Counted from the first letter of the stretch, positions 1 through 11,760 are shown. The stretch: DNA of 64,000 nt from Hoplostethus atlanticus (GCA_034670405.1 JAXDDX010000056.1:495001-559000), one strand, 5' to 3'. Notes: generated by a model from the letters alone, not told the origin. Program-made: numbers and translations.

Positions 1-40
<40 letters not shown>
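1..40. repeat. (CA)20 microsatellite
   Basis: A pure CA run at the window edge; it may extend beyond it. Confidence 0.98.
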
Positions 41-42
<2 letters not shown>

Positions 43-290
43 GTAGGTTCTGCTGCTACTATCTATTTAGTTTGTGACTGACTCCTTCTCTGTCTTCCTC
101 CTCTCTCCTCCTCTCTCCTCCTCTCTCCTCCTCCTCCTCCTCCTCCTTCCTTCCACTCCATATATTGCTTGTGTATCACCCGGTGCCACTCTGGCAACAT
201 ATTAAAAAGAGGGATGGCGGCTGCTCTCCGTTATTGCCAGGAAAGTGATTTACCACGGGGCCACATTCCCACCATATTGATTAAAGAACA

Positions 291-294
<4 letters not shown>

Positions 295-338
<44 letters not shown>
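295..338. repeat. (TG)n microsatellite
   Basis: A nearly pure TG run; it accounts for the Cys-Val open frames here. Confidence 0.98.
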
Positions 339-339
<1 letters not shown>

Positions 340-490
340 TTCACCTTTTCTCCATCTCGCTAGTCTTTCTCATTTTCCCATGCTGTCATTGCCCTCCCTT
401 TTCCACTCCCCTCTCCCACTCTTCTCTCTTCCTTTTTTTTTTATCTCTCGCTTCGCTCCTCTCCCGCTATCTCAATGTTCCCCAGCAACC

Positions 491-525
<35 letters not shown>

Positions 526-540
526 CTCTCTCTCCTCTCT
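491..540. repeat. (CT)n microsatellite, interrupted
   Basis: A CT run with a few CG and CC interruptions. Confidence 0.95.
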
Positions 541-763
541 TTTGGCCCAGGACTCATGTGTCTGACTGTGTGAGAAACACAGCTGGGGCATGGGCGAGGG
601 AGGGAGGGAGGGAGGCACAAAGAAAGAAAGAGAGCGAGAGAGAAACTAAGAAAGACGTTGACACATTCAAAACTTTGACAACAATCTCAGTGCGGCACAG
701 TTCACCCATTCAGATATTCACAACCCGAGATGCTGCCACGTTGGGGGTTTTCAATGTTGCTTA

Positions 764-801
764 CACACACACACACACAAATACACACACACACACACAC
801 T
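764..801. repeat. (AC)n microsatellite, interrupted
   Basis: Two AC runs split by an AAAT interruption. Confidence 0.95.
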
Positions 802-1431
802 CATTGTTGCTCACTGTAGGCAGTGGGAGAGCATTACAAGTGCCATTACATACCTAGACCTCCAAAGCCTCTTACTGTGAGGACACATACTCTGTCGGTC
901 CCCCTCATACAAATGGAGTGTACAGCTCTTTCTCCTTCTCCTTATTTTTTTTTTAAGCCTCACTATTTGTACATTCCTCTGGCCTAGAGAGTCTCCCGGG
1001 CCATTAATCTATACTGCTGCTACCAGCGCTGAGCCGGGCCGGGCTGCGGTGCCGCCGTGGCCTTTCACAGCGCTCTGAAAGGCCACTGTGTTCATACAGA
1101 TATGAAACGACGGGACAGAGACAGAGAATGGCTTTTACAGACGGCACCCAGAGACAGGAGATAAGTGGAGAGAGAGAGAGGAGGAGGAGACGGGTAGAGA
1201 GAGGAAGGACCCCCCTCCCCCAACCTCCCCACAACCCCCAACCTCCCCCGTTCGCTCGTGTCATCTGAGGCAGAAGTGACAGGGACGTGTATTTGAGCGA
1301 GTGAGATGATGTTGCCTCTAACTGCTGCACTGAGGTCAGCGTGGCATTTGCCCTTTTTAAAAGGTTGAGAGATTCGGGGGAGATTAATACGGTGCTGGAT
1401 CACGCCGGGGGATTTCTGTCTCACCCGGAGT

Positions 1432-1479
1432 CAGCCTCGACAGGCAGCAGCCTCGACAGGCAGCAGCCTCGACAGGCAG
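1432..1479 (+). repeat. 16-bp minisatellite, three exact copies
   Basis: The unit CAGCCTCGACAGGCAG occurs three times head to tail, and a fourth begins (CAGCC) before diverging. Confidence 0.95.
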
Positions 1480-2283
1480 CAGCCGTCAGCGGGGACGGGG
1501 GGACTCAAGCAGATGGCCTGGCTTCATCAGGGAGAGAGAGCCCCGTCCTGGGTGTACACGTGTGTGTGTGTGTGTGTGTAATGATGGTGTGTTGATTCCC
1601 TTAGAAAGAGCCATCCATCTTTAATTCATTAGAAATGTATTTTGACTTAAATCCTGAAAAAGCGCTATTATACATCTAAGTTAAATTTTATTTTCATTAT
1701 TTCGTCATTTTTAACAGCCGTTCCTTTCCAAACCACATTCGTTCGTCTGATCATGTGCCTGATAGATCCGGCAGACGTCACCGAGACGTGAGGTGGCAGT
1801 TCCTGTGAAAACGCTCCCTCTGGCTCCATGTAGATGACGTTTGCTGGTATCTCCTAGCGATTACACAAAAAATAGAACTGTAGCCGACTCGCTACTCCGG
1901 GGTCGTGACAGAGAGACGGGAGGCTGGAGGGGGGAAGGGGGTGACGGTTTCGCTGTTTTATTTATAAATGCTTCATAGTGCTTCTCTTGTCCTCAGCGGC
2001 AGTTTTTCGGCTCAGTCTTGGGACGAGATACCCACCGTGGTTAAATCAGTTCCAGGCTGCCCTTATCCAATTAGCCTCAATTGGCGACAACCAGCCTGAT
2101 TCCCTCCCGCATCCCAGCCAACGGCTCAACCACCCCCCCCCCCCCTCACCCCTCACCCCTCACCCCCCGTCTGCCAAGAAATTGCCAGATAATTCTGTAA
2201 TCAGATGCTGAAGAATGCACCAAAAAGTGGACTCGTGGGATCTAATACTGTAAATGACTTTTGCACACACAAGATGCAGAAGC

Positions 2284-2286
2284 TGT

Positions 2287-2311
<25 letters not shown>
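2284..2311. repeat. (GT)n microsatellite
   Basis: A pure GT run followed by GAGAGAGA. Confidence 0.95.
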
Positions 2312-2318
<7 letters not shown>

Positions 2319-2540
2319 CGGGGCGCGATAAACCTGAATTACCTGAATTACCTTCTACACATTCACACCAGGGAGCTGCCAAGTATAACTGATGTTTTGC
2401 TGCTGTCTCCATGTTGGAGGGGAGCAGCAGGGTGGTGTGTAGGCAGCCCGTCCTTCAACTGGAGGAGCCATTTCCCTATTTCTGCTACAGTATTGGATGA
2501 TGCTCTCACATCATTTGAACACTTAATTCTCACAGTAAAG

Positions 2541-2666
2541 ACTTTTTTTTTTTTAATTTTGATATATTTTGCCCCTGGAGTAGGAAGGGTTTGGCCACAT
2601 GGGGAATCAAACCCAGGCCCATCCGGTTGAGGGATGACCTCAATAACCACTTGGCCATGCTGCCGC
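2541..2666 (-). mobile_element. tRNA-derived SINE
   Basis: The - strand carries an RNA polymerase III A box TGGCCAAGTGG (2647-2657) and a B box GGTTTGATTCC (2603-2613) at tRNA-like spacing, and ends in an A-rich tail (a T run on + at about 2541-2552). The leading part reads like a Ser/Leu-type tRNA. Short open frames over it are not genes. Confidence 0.75.
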
Positions 2667-2989
2667 CGAAAACGTCAATAATTTGCACTCATGTAAGAAG
2701 AGGGATGAGCGCTAAATGGAGAGCCTCTGTTGCTTCGGGGGGGGGGGTCAAGATACGATCCAGCCCCGGAGCATCTCCACGGTAAGAATGAAAACACACG
2801 GGGCATCTCCATGGCGACAGAGGTGATGTCATGATCCGCTGCTGACGGAGGACTCGCTATGGCTGAGGATTCAATCACACATCATGGCAGTGTTTTGTGG
2901 TAAAGGCCAGTCCGCCTGCCAACCTTTCCCTTCCATGTCCCTCTTTCTTTCTTTTTTTTTAACTCCTTTCAACCCCACTAGCCTGTATC

Positions 2990-2991
2990 CA

Positions 2992-3025
<34 letters not shown>

Positions 3026-3049
3026 ATTGGGTTTCTATGTATCTTTTTT

Positions 3050-3105
<56 letters not shown>

Positions 3106-3170
3106 GGGTTCTGTGTATCTCTTTTCATTCTCTCTCTCTCTCATCGCTGCTCTCTCTCCCTTATTGATGT
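2990..3170. repeat. (CT)n arrays with a duplicated spacer
   Basis: Three CT runs are separated by two related spacers, CATTGGGTTTCTATGTATCT (from about 3025) and CATTGGGTTCTGTGTATCTC (from about 3101), so the array plus spacer was itself duplicated. Confidence 0.9.
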
Positions 3171-3332
3171 CTATATCTCTTGATCTCTCCAGCTTGGCTG
3201 TGCACTTTAAGCCTGTGGTGTTGAAAGAGATGGATGCTCACTGCCCTCGGTAATCTCAACAGCAGCCATTTAGATAATGAAGTCACTATTCTTGCATTTG
3301 CCGTGTGTCCAGTTACCAAAGCCGGACTGTGT

Positions 3333-3334
<2 letters not shown>

Positions 3335-3370
<36 letters not shown>

Positions 3371-3371
3371 A
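3335..3371. repeat. (CA)n microsatellite
   Basis: A CA run with a TA interruption near its end. Confidence 0.95.
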
Positions 3372-3452
3372 CGCACTAGTTAACTACGTCACAATAGTTG
3401 CAATAATGCAGCTGCCCGTAGAGCCTGCCAGTTTTGATGCTGTTCCAGCTGC

Positions 3453-3454
<2 letters not shown>

Positions 3455-3506
<52 letters not shown>

Positions 3507-3542
3507 TGTGTCTGTGTCTGTGTGTGTGTGTGTGTGTGTGTG
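3455..3542. repeat. Compound (TG)n/(TCTGTG)n microsatellite
   Basis: A long TG run with three TC interruptions. Confidence 0.97.
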
Positions 3543-3663
3543 GTATCAGCAGTGAGAGCTGTTTGTTTTGATGCTGCTGTTGGTTTTTGTTTAGAGAACA
3601 GAGAAATCTGCAAAAGAAAGGAGCGGGGAAAGAAAAGGTGACAGCTGCCATGGGCCACAGAGA

Positions 3664-3664
<1 letters not shown>

Positions 3665-3717
<53 letters not shown>
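3665..3717. repeat. (CA)n microsatellite
   Basis: A pure CA run; it is the complement of the TG array about 120 bp upstream, so the two could pair. Confidence 0.97.
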
Positions 3718-3720
<3 letters not shown>

Positions 3721-4554
3721 GTGATTGGCGTCTGGAAATCCGCTGCTCCTCCGCACCTCCATAGGAAAAGCAGGCAGCAAGTCTGGATGCAGTGTGTATA
3801 CTAGCCCCAGGGTTTTTCTCCTGCTTCATGTCTTGCCGTTGTGATAATGTGGCGTTTTGTTGAAAGTCGCTGTTTTAATTAACTGAGCAGCAGTGGCGCG
3901 GTGTGCGGGGGCGGCGGCAGCAGCAGCAGCAGCGCTTCACCGCTCCTCGGGCTAGCCCACACGCCTCGGATAGTGACAACCGAGCACACTAGCAGGGTGT
4001 TACTAACCCAGCAGGGTCATCACAACGTTCCATAATGCCGCGGTCACTCTCCTGCCTGCATGGGTGCCAATGAGCGCTGACATTTTTTTACACCGGAATG
4101 GGAGTGATCTCCGAAACCCGTGGCCGACGCCGTTTTCATCATAGAAAAGTTAAAAAAAACAAAAAACAGAGGCTGTGTGTGTTCAAACTAAACAAGCAGC
4201 TTGGAAAGCCTTGCATCATGTACCCCCTGCAAGCCCCCCCCCAACCCCCCCACCTCCCCATTTTCCCAGATTGGAAGAAAGTTTTACTTATTAATGCTCC
4301 ACTAGAAGAATTGTGCTGATGCTCACTGAGGGGGAAATTTTCTGTCAGTGGTGCAGGTATACACAATATCTCTTAATCTTAAGAAAAATAACCCTCTGCT
4401 TCGGTTCCTTTATTTTCCTCTCCTCTCTCTCTCTGTCTGTCCTCACGCACCACATCCCTTCTTCCTTTATCCTCGTTGAATGATTTGGCCTTTTGCGTGC
4501 TATGCCTTATCAAGGGAAAGATGATCAAGAAGTGGCTGTCTCTGGCAGAATGAG

Positions 4555-4558
<4 letters not shown>

Positions 4559-4591
<33 letters not shown>
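4559..4591. repeat. (TG)n microsatellite
   Basis: A pure TG run. Confidence 0.96.
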
Positions 4592-4595
<4 letters not shown>

Positions 4596-5220
4596 CACTA
4601 ACCAGTGTTTCATCCATCACGGTGTCAGCTTAATGTATCCTGTGTCATATATCGCGCCATCCATCTCCTCGGGAAAGTCTATGAAAATCCTAACTGGCAG
4701 ATGAGATAAGGGGATGGTGCTCTGCCGGATTCAGGTTAGCAGTAGATCTGCTGAGAATGACGGGTGATTACCCTAGCTCACCTGTAACAGTAGCTGTTTA
4801 GCTTGGGCCAGCCGTATGCCTCCAACGGTCCGGTAAAAACCAAGCTGCTTTTTTGGTATGAATAGGGTGTTATCTTTTTCTGCTGATACCTGAACATGCA
4901 AAAACCTCCTCACCATTTTTTTCCTTTTCTGTTTGCCTTTTCCCTCTCGCTTCCCTCTCTGATGTTTCTCACGTCTTTTTTTTTTCTTCTCTCTGGCACA
5001 TCAATTAGGTTTCTCCTGTATCCTGTCGCTAAAAATACCCAGGAAGCCTTGCTTCTATTGTAGCAGATCTACAATGGGCTTCATTAATCAATATTTACGC
5101 CAGTGTAAAATACTGAAAGACGCCGAAATGAAAACGTCTCCCAACAAATGTCACAAATTCTGTCTGACATTTACAAGTTTGTCAATATAATGCTCAGTTA
5201 ATGAGTCTTGTTTGTTTGTT

Positions 5221-5224
<4 letters not shown>

Positions 5225-5272
<48 letters not shown>
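5225..5272. repeat. (TG)n microsatellite
   Basis: A pure TG run preceded by (TTTG)n. Confidence 0.96.
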
Positions 5273-5276
<4 letters not shown>

Positions 5277-5498
5277 GGTGTGAAAGCCATACCGTCCAAA
5301 TGAGGCTGCGTCTTCATCACCCGGCGTGTCTCTGGTGGTAGCGAACCTCACTGAGAAGGAGAATTTAAAAAGCCAGAGACTCTGGCTCGTGTCGCTCCGG
5401 GCTATTCCTGTACCAACAGTCTCTCCCATTATTTAAATATCAGGATGAATACCTCTGTTGTCCTGGAGGAACTGTCAGCACATTTACTGCTGTGCTTT

Positions 5499-5590
5499 TG
5501 TGTGTGTGTGTGTGTGGGATGTGCACATGAGAACGTGTGTATGCCTGTGTCAGCCTCAGTGTGTGTGTGTGTGTGTGTTTGTGTGTGTCC
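5499..5590. repeat. Two short (TG)n arrays
   Basis: Interrupted TG runs at 5499-5516 and 5560-5590. Confidence 0.85.
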
Positions 5591-6430
5591 TCCTGTGCGC
5601 GCATCCCACAGGGGCCTCTCATTTACAGCAATATCTTGTCCTCATAAAGTTACAGCATACCTACTTTTTCGCCAGTCCTCATTTGTACCATCGAGACTCG
5701 CTGATGGACGAGTTGATCATTAGTGCAGACTCGTGGAGCGGAGCAGGTGCCTTACACGTGTGTGTGTGTGTGTGTGTGATCGGTGAAAGCTGCGCTGTCA
5801 CTGGGTCAATAGACGTAAACACTATCACAGATTGGAAATGGAGCCCCCCCCCCCCTCCTCCTGGGACGTATCGATAGACAGTGGAATGGCTGGGGGGTAT
5901 TAAATGCGGGGCAGAATGTGCCGGCGAAGCAAACATCACACCCCGGAACAGAAGTATGACACAGTGCGTCCCCCCTCACCTCACCCCCCATCCCCGCTCT
6001 CCATTTCACGCTGCCCCTCCCTCCCCCCACCATTTGCTCTTATATCTCATTTGCTCGCTCGCTCACTCACGCTAGCTCATTTCCTCTCTCGACATCGCTG
6101 CCACGTTCTGTCCATCTGTTCCGTTCCCGTCTTTCCTCAAGTCTATCTGTGGCTCCCCGCGTATTCCCACATGGCTTTGTTAACGCCGCTCTGTCACACG
6201 CGACACGCCGCGGCGCTGCCTCGGAGTGACAGATGCTGTACTTTAGGGTGTGCGGCTCACATTCCCACCTGCCAGACAACTTTTTATTTTAGCTAATCAC
6301 TACGCCGTCGCTCGGCTCCCTCCCCCCTCCTCCCCCCTCTCTCTCCTCTGCTGGCTCGGGACCCAGTGTAATCAAAGAGTCCCCATGTGTGCATACAGTT
6401 CTTAGCACACACACACAAACAATAGTGCTT

Positions 6431-6432
<2 letters not shown>

Positions 6433-6469
<37 letters not shown>
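6433..6469. repeat. (AC)n microsatellite
   Basis: A pure AC run. Confidence 0.96.
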
Positions 6470-6959
6470 GAGGAGCATGCAGGGCATCTCCACGGTGATG
6501 ACAATGAGGTCATCAGACTCATACGCACACAATGCATTTCTCCTCCGCTCTCTTTCGCCGCCCACCTCTCGCTCGTGTACATGCACGCCCACGCCATCTC
6601 ACTTTTCTCTCTCGGTTGCATCGCTGCGCCGGGTGCAATTACGATTCTGTCACATCAGCAGCGCCAGAATAGCTGTTTTTTGAAATAAGAGTCAAACACC
6701 CAACAGCCCAGCAACGCCCTCTTTCCCTGCAGCTGACACCCACTTTTAACTCATCATCACCATGACTGACAACACAACACGGAGATGTCAGTCAGCTCGT
6801 TAAGTGTGATTCTTTCTCACTTTTTCAACTTTTTCTGTTGTTGGCGGAAAACAAATCTTTTCTATTATTACTCGGGATTCTGAAGGATTAGTGTTTTGTT
6901 TTTTTAATATAATTTATTGAAATGTTCAACTTGTGAAGGATTCTTCAATAGAGCGCAAC

Positions 6960-7870
6960 AGTGACCGCCCACTTTTTTTACGGCTCTGGTTCCAGAAGTA
7001 AATTTCCCATTAATTTACTCCATAGACATTTCAGAAAATCCTTATATGAAGAGTTTTAAGGCTGGAACCAAGCCAACCAGCTAGACGATGAATCGTGACC
7101 ATAAAACATTTGATTCTGAGCAAAAAAAAGATACGGAAACGGAAAAGGCAAAGGTACAAGACTGTGTACATAATTATTTTATGAAGTGAAGGAACTACTC
7201 ATCCCATAAACCATTGCAAATGATACTTTTCCAAAAACTTCCAAACTAACGATAGTTTAGCGCGCTTCTTCTTGAATTTAACATTTGTCAATAGTATAGT
7301 GTTGATATTGTTGTTGTTTTGTGAGCGTATATATAGTGTTTCATATAGTATAGTGTAAAGTGTTGTCATCGACATGGTACAGTGATTCGTTCCAGCTGCA
7401 TAGGATAAGCAGCTAGCTAGGTTACGTTAGTAGCTAGGTTACGTTAGTAGCTAACGTTAACGTTAGCTGACAAGACGTTCACGGGTGCGGTAAACATTTC
7501 CATGGTAACAGCGAGCTCCACCAATCAGAGACGTCGCTGTTACACTTTAGGATTGTGGGTAGTGTAGTACTTCTCCATGACATCGCGAATAAAACATGTT
7601 TTTCTCAAAACAAGGTTGATATCATACGGACTTGTGGCTTCTACAGGAGCATACACTATCGTTTCACAACCTACTAGCTTGTGGTGAGTCTACATTGGAT
7701 GGTTACGACATTATGGCTAATAATCAAAATCCCTATGTAGAATATGAATGGGATTTTCACTTCCAGAACCACACTGTTGAGCTCTATTATCAGCTGTTAA
7801 TGTAAAGTCAGGAAATAGAATTTGGCGTGGGGAAGATCTGATATCCTCAGGTAAGGTTACTAAGCAGCTG
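6960..7870. repeat. Old interspersed repeat, class uncertain
   Basis: Segments such as CTGGTTCCAGAAGTAAATTT, CCATAGACATTTCAGAAAAT and TTACACTTTAGGATTGTGGG are phrases that I associate with multi-copy teleost repeats (possibly DNA-transposon derived). Inside it lie a 17-bp tandem duplication and a perfect 20-bp palindrome (7415-7468). No coding region is visible. Confidence 0.4.
7415..7468. repeat. 17-bp tandem duplication plus 20-bp perfect palindrome
   Basis: AGCTAGGTTACGTTAGT occurs twice (7415-7431, 7432-7448). It is followed directly by AGCTAACGTTAACGTTAGCT (7449-7468), which equals its own reverse complement. Confidence 0.95.
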
Positions 7871-8504
7871 TCAAAATTGCGTTAGCTGATGAGTGTGCGG
7901 CATCGTGAAATGCCTAAGGATAAGACCGTTATACCCTCATTAGTTTCTTACGAGGTGCAAACGGCTTTTCTATAGGTTGGCCTAGCGTGGGAGCAGTGTT
8001 ACGTCTCCTCTCTTTTGAAAGATCGATGTGTTGTCCCCGAGCCTTGATTCACAGCGAGTTCATTGGAAGTGAAAGGGACTGGGCAAATCTTTATTGGCAC
8101 CTTCTCCCCAAAGCGGTGCAGCGGGGGGGGGGGGGAGCGAAGTGTCATTGGAGATGTGATGTATTTGAGCGTTTATCGGGGCTGGCAGAGTCCACAGGTG
8201 CGTCGGGGTGTGGGCTTCCACAGGCGCCTCGGAGAGCGAGACTTCTGTTATCACCTCCTCATAGTAACCCTTACACAGCACACACACACACACACACACT
8301 GTAGGCTTGAGGTGGTGTGAGCTCATAGGCTTTAAAAGAAGTAGCATTTATCTTGTTTTGAAGGTGATTTAAGCCTCTGTAATTGGTATCCAAAACTGTA
8401 TGTACTGGGATTTGTCTTGGTGACACCGCGGCTCTGCAGAGATCAATTGACAGTTTACAGTTTGCGGTGCATTGCTGACATGCAATAGTTGCAAGCATGG
8501 CAGG

Positions 8505-8579
8505 AATTACCGTTCACTACACACCCCGTGTGTGTATGTGACAAATAAAGTTCTTGAATCTTGAATCTTGAATCTTGAG
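8505..8579 (+). mobile_element. LINE 3' end with TTGAATC tail repeats
   Basis: GTGACAAATAAAGTTCTTG is followed by tandem TTGAATC units. This polyadenylation-signal-plus-short-tandem tail is characteristic of 5'-truncated fish L2/CR1-type LINEs. No reverse transcriptase coding remains. Confidence 0.5.
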
Positions 8580-8880
8580 GATTGTGGCGACGTTGTAAAG
8601 TAGGAGCCAAGATTCTTAAAATACCGCTTGACTAAGTGAGTGAGAGGATTTGAACGATGGTAATGTTGTTATTTCCATTACACATCTATACATCTCAATG
8701 AATAATGCTAGCAAAGAAGAAAACTGGGTCCCCACAAACACTATTTAAAGCTAGAAATGAACTTTTCACTACATCTACTCGTACATTTATAATAAAGAAC
8801 CGTGTTATTTGCTCACTCGTCATTTACTTTTAAATGATTACTATACTGGCGTTTTTTTTCTTCCCAAGCTATGAACAGTT

Positions 8881-9574
8881 GCGAAAAATTGTACAAAATG
8901 TGCACTTTTACACATCTTGATTGAACATATTGTTCAATACGACGAGTTACCAGTTACTAAATCTCATTGTACGATGAGATTTAGTAGCTGGTGGAACCTC
9001 AACCAAACGTTTCCTGTAGTTGCTGATCAGACCTGCTCAACGGTTAGGAGGCATTTTGGACCGTTCCTCCTTACAGAACTGTTTCAGTTCATTGATATTT
9101 TTGCGATGTCTTGCATGAACGGCTTGCTTCAGGTCATGGCACAACATTTCAATAGGGTTAAGGTCAGGTAAGGTCTCTGACTTGTCCAAAAAACAATGTT
9201 TTTTGTGGAGAGCAGTGGTTTCCTCCTTGGTATCCTATCGTGAACACTCTTGTTTAGTGTTTTTCTTATTGTGGACTCGTGGACACAGATGTTAGAAAGT
9301 TCAAGAGATGCCTGCAGATCCTTCGCTGTTACCTTGGGGTTCTCTGTCACCTCCTTGACCGTTACGCGGCGTGCTCTTGCTGTGATCTTAAGTCTTTTGG
9401 AAATGCTTTTGTAGTCTTTTCCAGCCCGATGAACCTCAACAACAAATCTCTTTTGACCGGGGCCATGTTCCACTTCAACAGATCTCTTTCTTTAGAGAGC
9501 AGACTCTGTTGGTAACCAAACTTTGTGGGGGTTTTATATGACAGGAGGACACCTCTAACACACACCTGAATGTC

Positions 9575-9611
<37 letters not shown>

Positions 9612-9669
9612 AAGCAAGCACACTAATAAAAACATGTAAAAGTGTGCTATTTCTGTGCTATTTTTGCTA
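8881..9669 (-). mobile_element. Internally deleted Tc1-like DNA transposon
   Basis: On the - strand, 9473-9190 encodes HRAGKDYKSISKRLKI, a typical Tc1 helix-turn-helix, followed by TARARRVTVKEVTENPK, then SVHDRIPRRKPLLS. After a jump, 9165-9065 encodes NPIEMLCHDLKQAVHARH, then NINELKQFCKEE, the Tc1 C-terminus. The DDE catalytic core between them (roughly 180 codons) is missing and frames are shifted, so the copy is dead. The ends 8881-8920 and 9630-9669 are imperfect inverted repeats of each other (both include GTGxACTTTTACA-like sequence). A TATAAAA box lies upstream of the old start at about 9535. A (GTA)n array sits inside the right end. Confidence 0.85.
9575..9611. repeat. (GTA)n microsatellite
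   Basis: About twelve GTA units at the right end of the Tc1-like element. Confidence 0.95.
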
Positions 9670-10749
9670 AATCACAATCACCTCACACAATCCAATCAGA
9701 CCATATTTTAGGAGCCATTCATACAGGAATGCAGGTAATTCAAAACGGCTCAGACTTTTCCTCACAACTGTATTGCATCTTTATTGAATGCAATCCAACA
9801 AAGCCCCTCTCTTATTTGGTGCTGGCAACTGTAGCTCAATGCCGTCTGTTCCCTTGTTCCTGAAAGCGTACCAGAAAAACTGGACTCTGTAGTTACAGTA
9901 CATCACAAAAGAGTAGGGAGCATCGTGGATGCACAACGACCGGTGCTACCCACTTCAATTGTTGAAAATTGTTGAAAAATGTAAATGCGCTGTGGAGATT
10001 CTGTCCACTTCTTCCTCCCAGCAGGTCTGTGGACAAATTGTTCCCACTGCCTCCTTATTCCTCAGCTGAGGTGGAGGCTGAGCGATAAGAGAATATTACC
10101 TGGCGCTAACTGTGCCATTGTTCCACTGGACTAGCAGCTTGTTACTCTCCGTCTCACATGCATTTTTTAAAAGATAATACAAGCTTGTTCCATTCGAAGG
10201 TTCGAGGTTGTTGAAAAGAGGCTTCTGCCCTTTTTTGTCTGAGTGCTATTTAGTGTGCATTGTCTGGTGTCAGCTTGCCCTGTCTGGACAGAGTGGGCAG
10301 AGAGGGAGAAAGGTGCATGAAGAAAAAGAATGAAAGGAACAAATAGAGAGAGGGAGAGAGAGAGGGGTCAGGGGGGGTAAACGAATGGATGGAAAGAGCA
10401 CAGATAGGGCCAGTGCACCCACCACAGGCTGCATGGTGTACAGCTTGGATACACTGGAGGTTTGAACATGTTCCTATTACATCCTGCCAAAACACATGTG
10501 CATACACAGTCATATGCCTGCTATACACACCCCGTATGTATGTGCATGCCGACGCCGACACACAGAGGCAGGTATTTCAAGGCGTTCTCTCTCCTCTGTG
10601 AGGCAAGGAATTAGCGTGACCGACTCCAGGCTCGGCTGCCGTCCTCTTCCTTACAGACCAGGGGATTTGCTGGCTGAACCTGGTTTGAGGTTGTTATTTA
10701 TTTCATCTCTGCTATCAAGGGCTCGGGAAGCATAACGCGCCTTTGGTGA

Positions 10750-10766
10750 GGGGGGGGGGGGGGGGG
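10750..10766. repeat. Poly-G tract (17)
   Basis: An uninterrupted G run, followed 15 bp later by a short CACTA repeat (10780-10795). Confidence 0.95.
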
Positions 10767-11727
10767 CGGGAAGTACACTACACTACACTACAAACCCCTG
10801 AGTGATAGATTTCACTACACAGGCCCTTGCTGTACTGCTTTGATTTATGATATAATATAGAGTGACGCGCTGCTCATGCTACACAATAGCGCTATATAAC
10901 CCCCGTGCCAATGTCGCTCCAGCTTGCCGTTGCCTCCTAGCGTATCTATCACAGCCTGCTTGTGCTGGAAAAAGGGGGGGAAGCGTCAAGCGCACTTCAA
11001 GGGCAATCCGATTGAATTAACCGGCCATTAGGTGTTAGAGATGAGCTGTAATTGCGCGGGTATTTATCTATCCAGACGAATGAGTTTTGACCCCCGAGGT
11101 CGCGACGCTGCTGCTCCGGCTGTCCTCAAGACCGACTCGAGAGTTGAACGCCACCTACCTGTTCGTCTCCAGCCCCGGCCGTGTTGTTTTAACCTCTCGC
11201 ATCGCCCGCCTAGATGCTTGAAAATAACTAACGCGGCTCCTTATGGCGTCTGGCAGGGTGATGGTGTTTTTATAGACACCCCTCGCACGGCAGCGCTCAT
11301 TTCTCTCCCTCTCGTCGCAAGGCCCTCGTTAATGACTGGGAGAATAGGAATTAGAGGCAACAAATGAGCCGCGGTGTGTTTCCCTGTCGGGGCGCGATGG
11401 GAGCAGATGCTGAGAGCTTTTACACCTTCATGTCAACATTCACTCACTCTCTCTCGCTCTCGCTCTCTATCTCTTTCTATCTTTATAACCCTGTCTATCT
11501 TTCTATCTATTTCTGTGTCTCTCTCTCGCGCTCCCTGACAGGCGGCGCTGCCACATGCTCACACCGAGCCGAGTAATGGCTGTGGTATAAAAGCACCCAC
11601 CATTGGACCTTTTGTTATCTCCCACATTCTGGGCTGTCCATTACCAGATGTTATGCCATGTTTTTTGCTTCTAAACCTGACCCCCTCCCCCCCCCTGCCT
11701 TCTTTCTGTCTATTTTTGTTTTGGCAG

Positions 11728-11760
11728 GCCGGCCCCCGTCGTTCCCTCTGAGAGGAAGTG
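11728..11760 (+). other. klhl29: klhl29 5' UTR segment of first coding exon
   Basis: A long C/T-rich tract ending in TTTTGGCAG gives a good 3' splice site whose AG is at 11726-11727, so the exon should begin at 11728. The 33 nt before the ATG are untranslated. Because the exon opens with an acceptor, transcription must start further upstream and at least one non-coding exon is expected, but I cannot place it. The alternative, a promoter directly upstream, is less likely given the strength of the acceptor. Confidence 0.7.

Larger units (their letters stand above)
1..11727 (+). other. Upstream non-coding sequence (5' intron or flank of klhl29)
   Basis: I see no supportable coding exon here. 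Bases 1-6700 are packed with CA/GT and CT arrays; open frames reading Cys-Val or Thr-His runs are their translations. Bases 2541-2666 hold a SINE, 3890-4000 a CGG/CAG-rich patch, 6960-7870 an old interspersed repeat, 8505-8579 a LINE tail and 8881-9669 a Tc1-like element. Bases 9900-11700 are plain apart from a 17-base poly-G at 10750 and a relatively GC-rich, CpG-bearing stretch at 11030-11380, which is a candidate regulatory region or non-coding exon; nothing in the sequence decides between them. Confidence 0.6.

Noticed and set aside
294-857. 187-residue open frame beginning with a Cys-Val run
   Set aside because: It is a translation of GT, CT and AC microsatellites; no domain, splice context or codon pattern supports a gene.
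3376-3829. Open frames of 134 and 146 residues on the - strand with Cys-Val and Thr-His runs
   Set aside because: They read through two complementary dinucleotide arrays and have no similarity to a known protein.
3890-4000. CGG/CAG-rich patch as a possible klhl29 promoter or first non-coding exon
   Set aside because: It is short, with only a small trinucleotide repeat and no initiator, TATA box or clear donor; transcript data would be needed to revive it.
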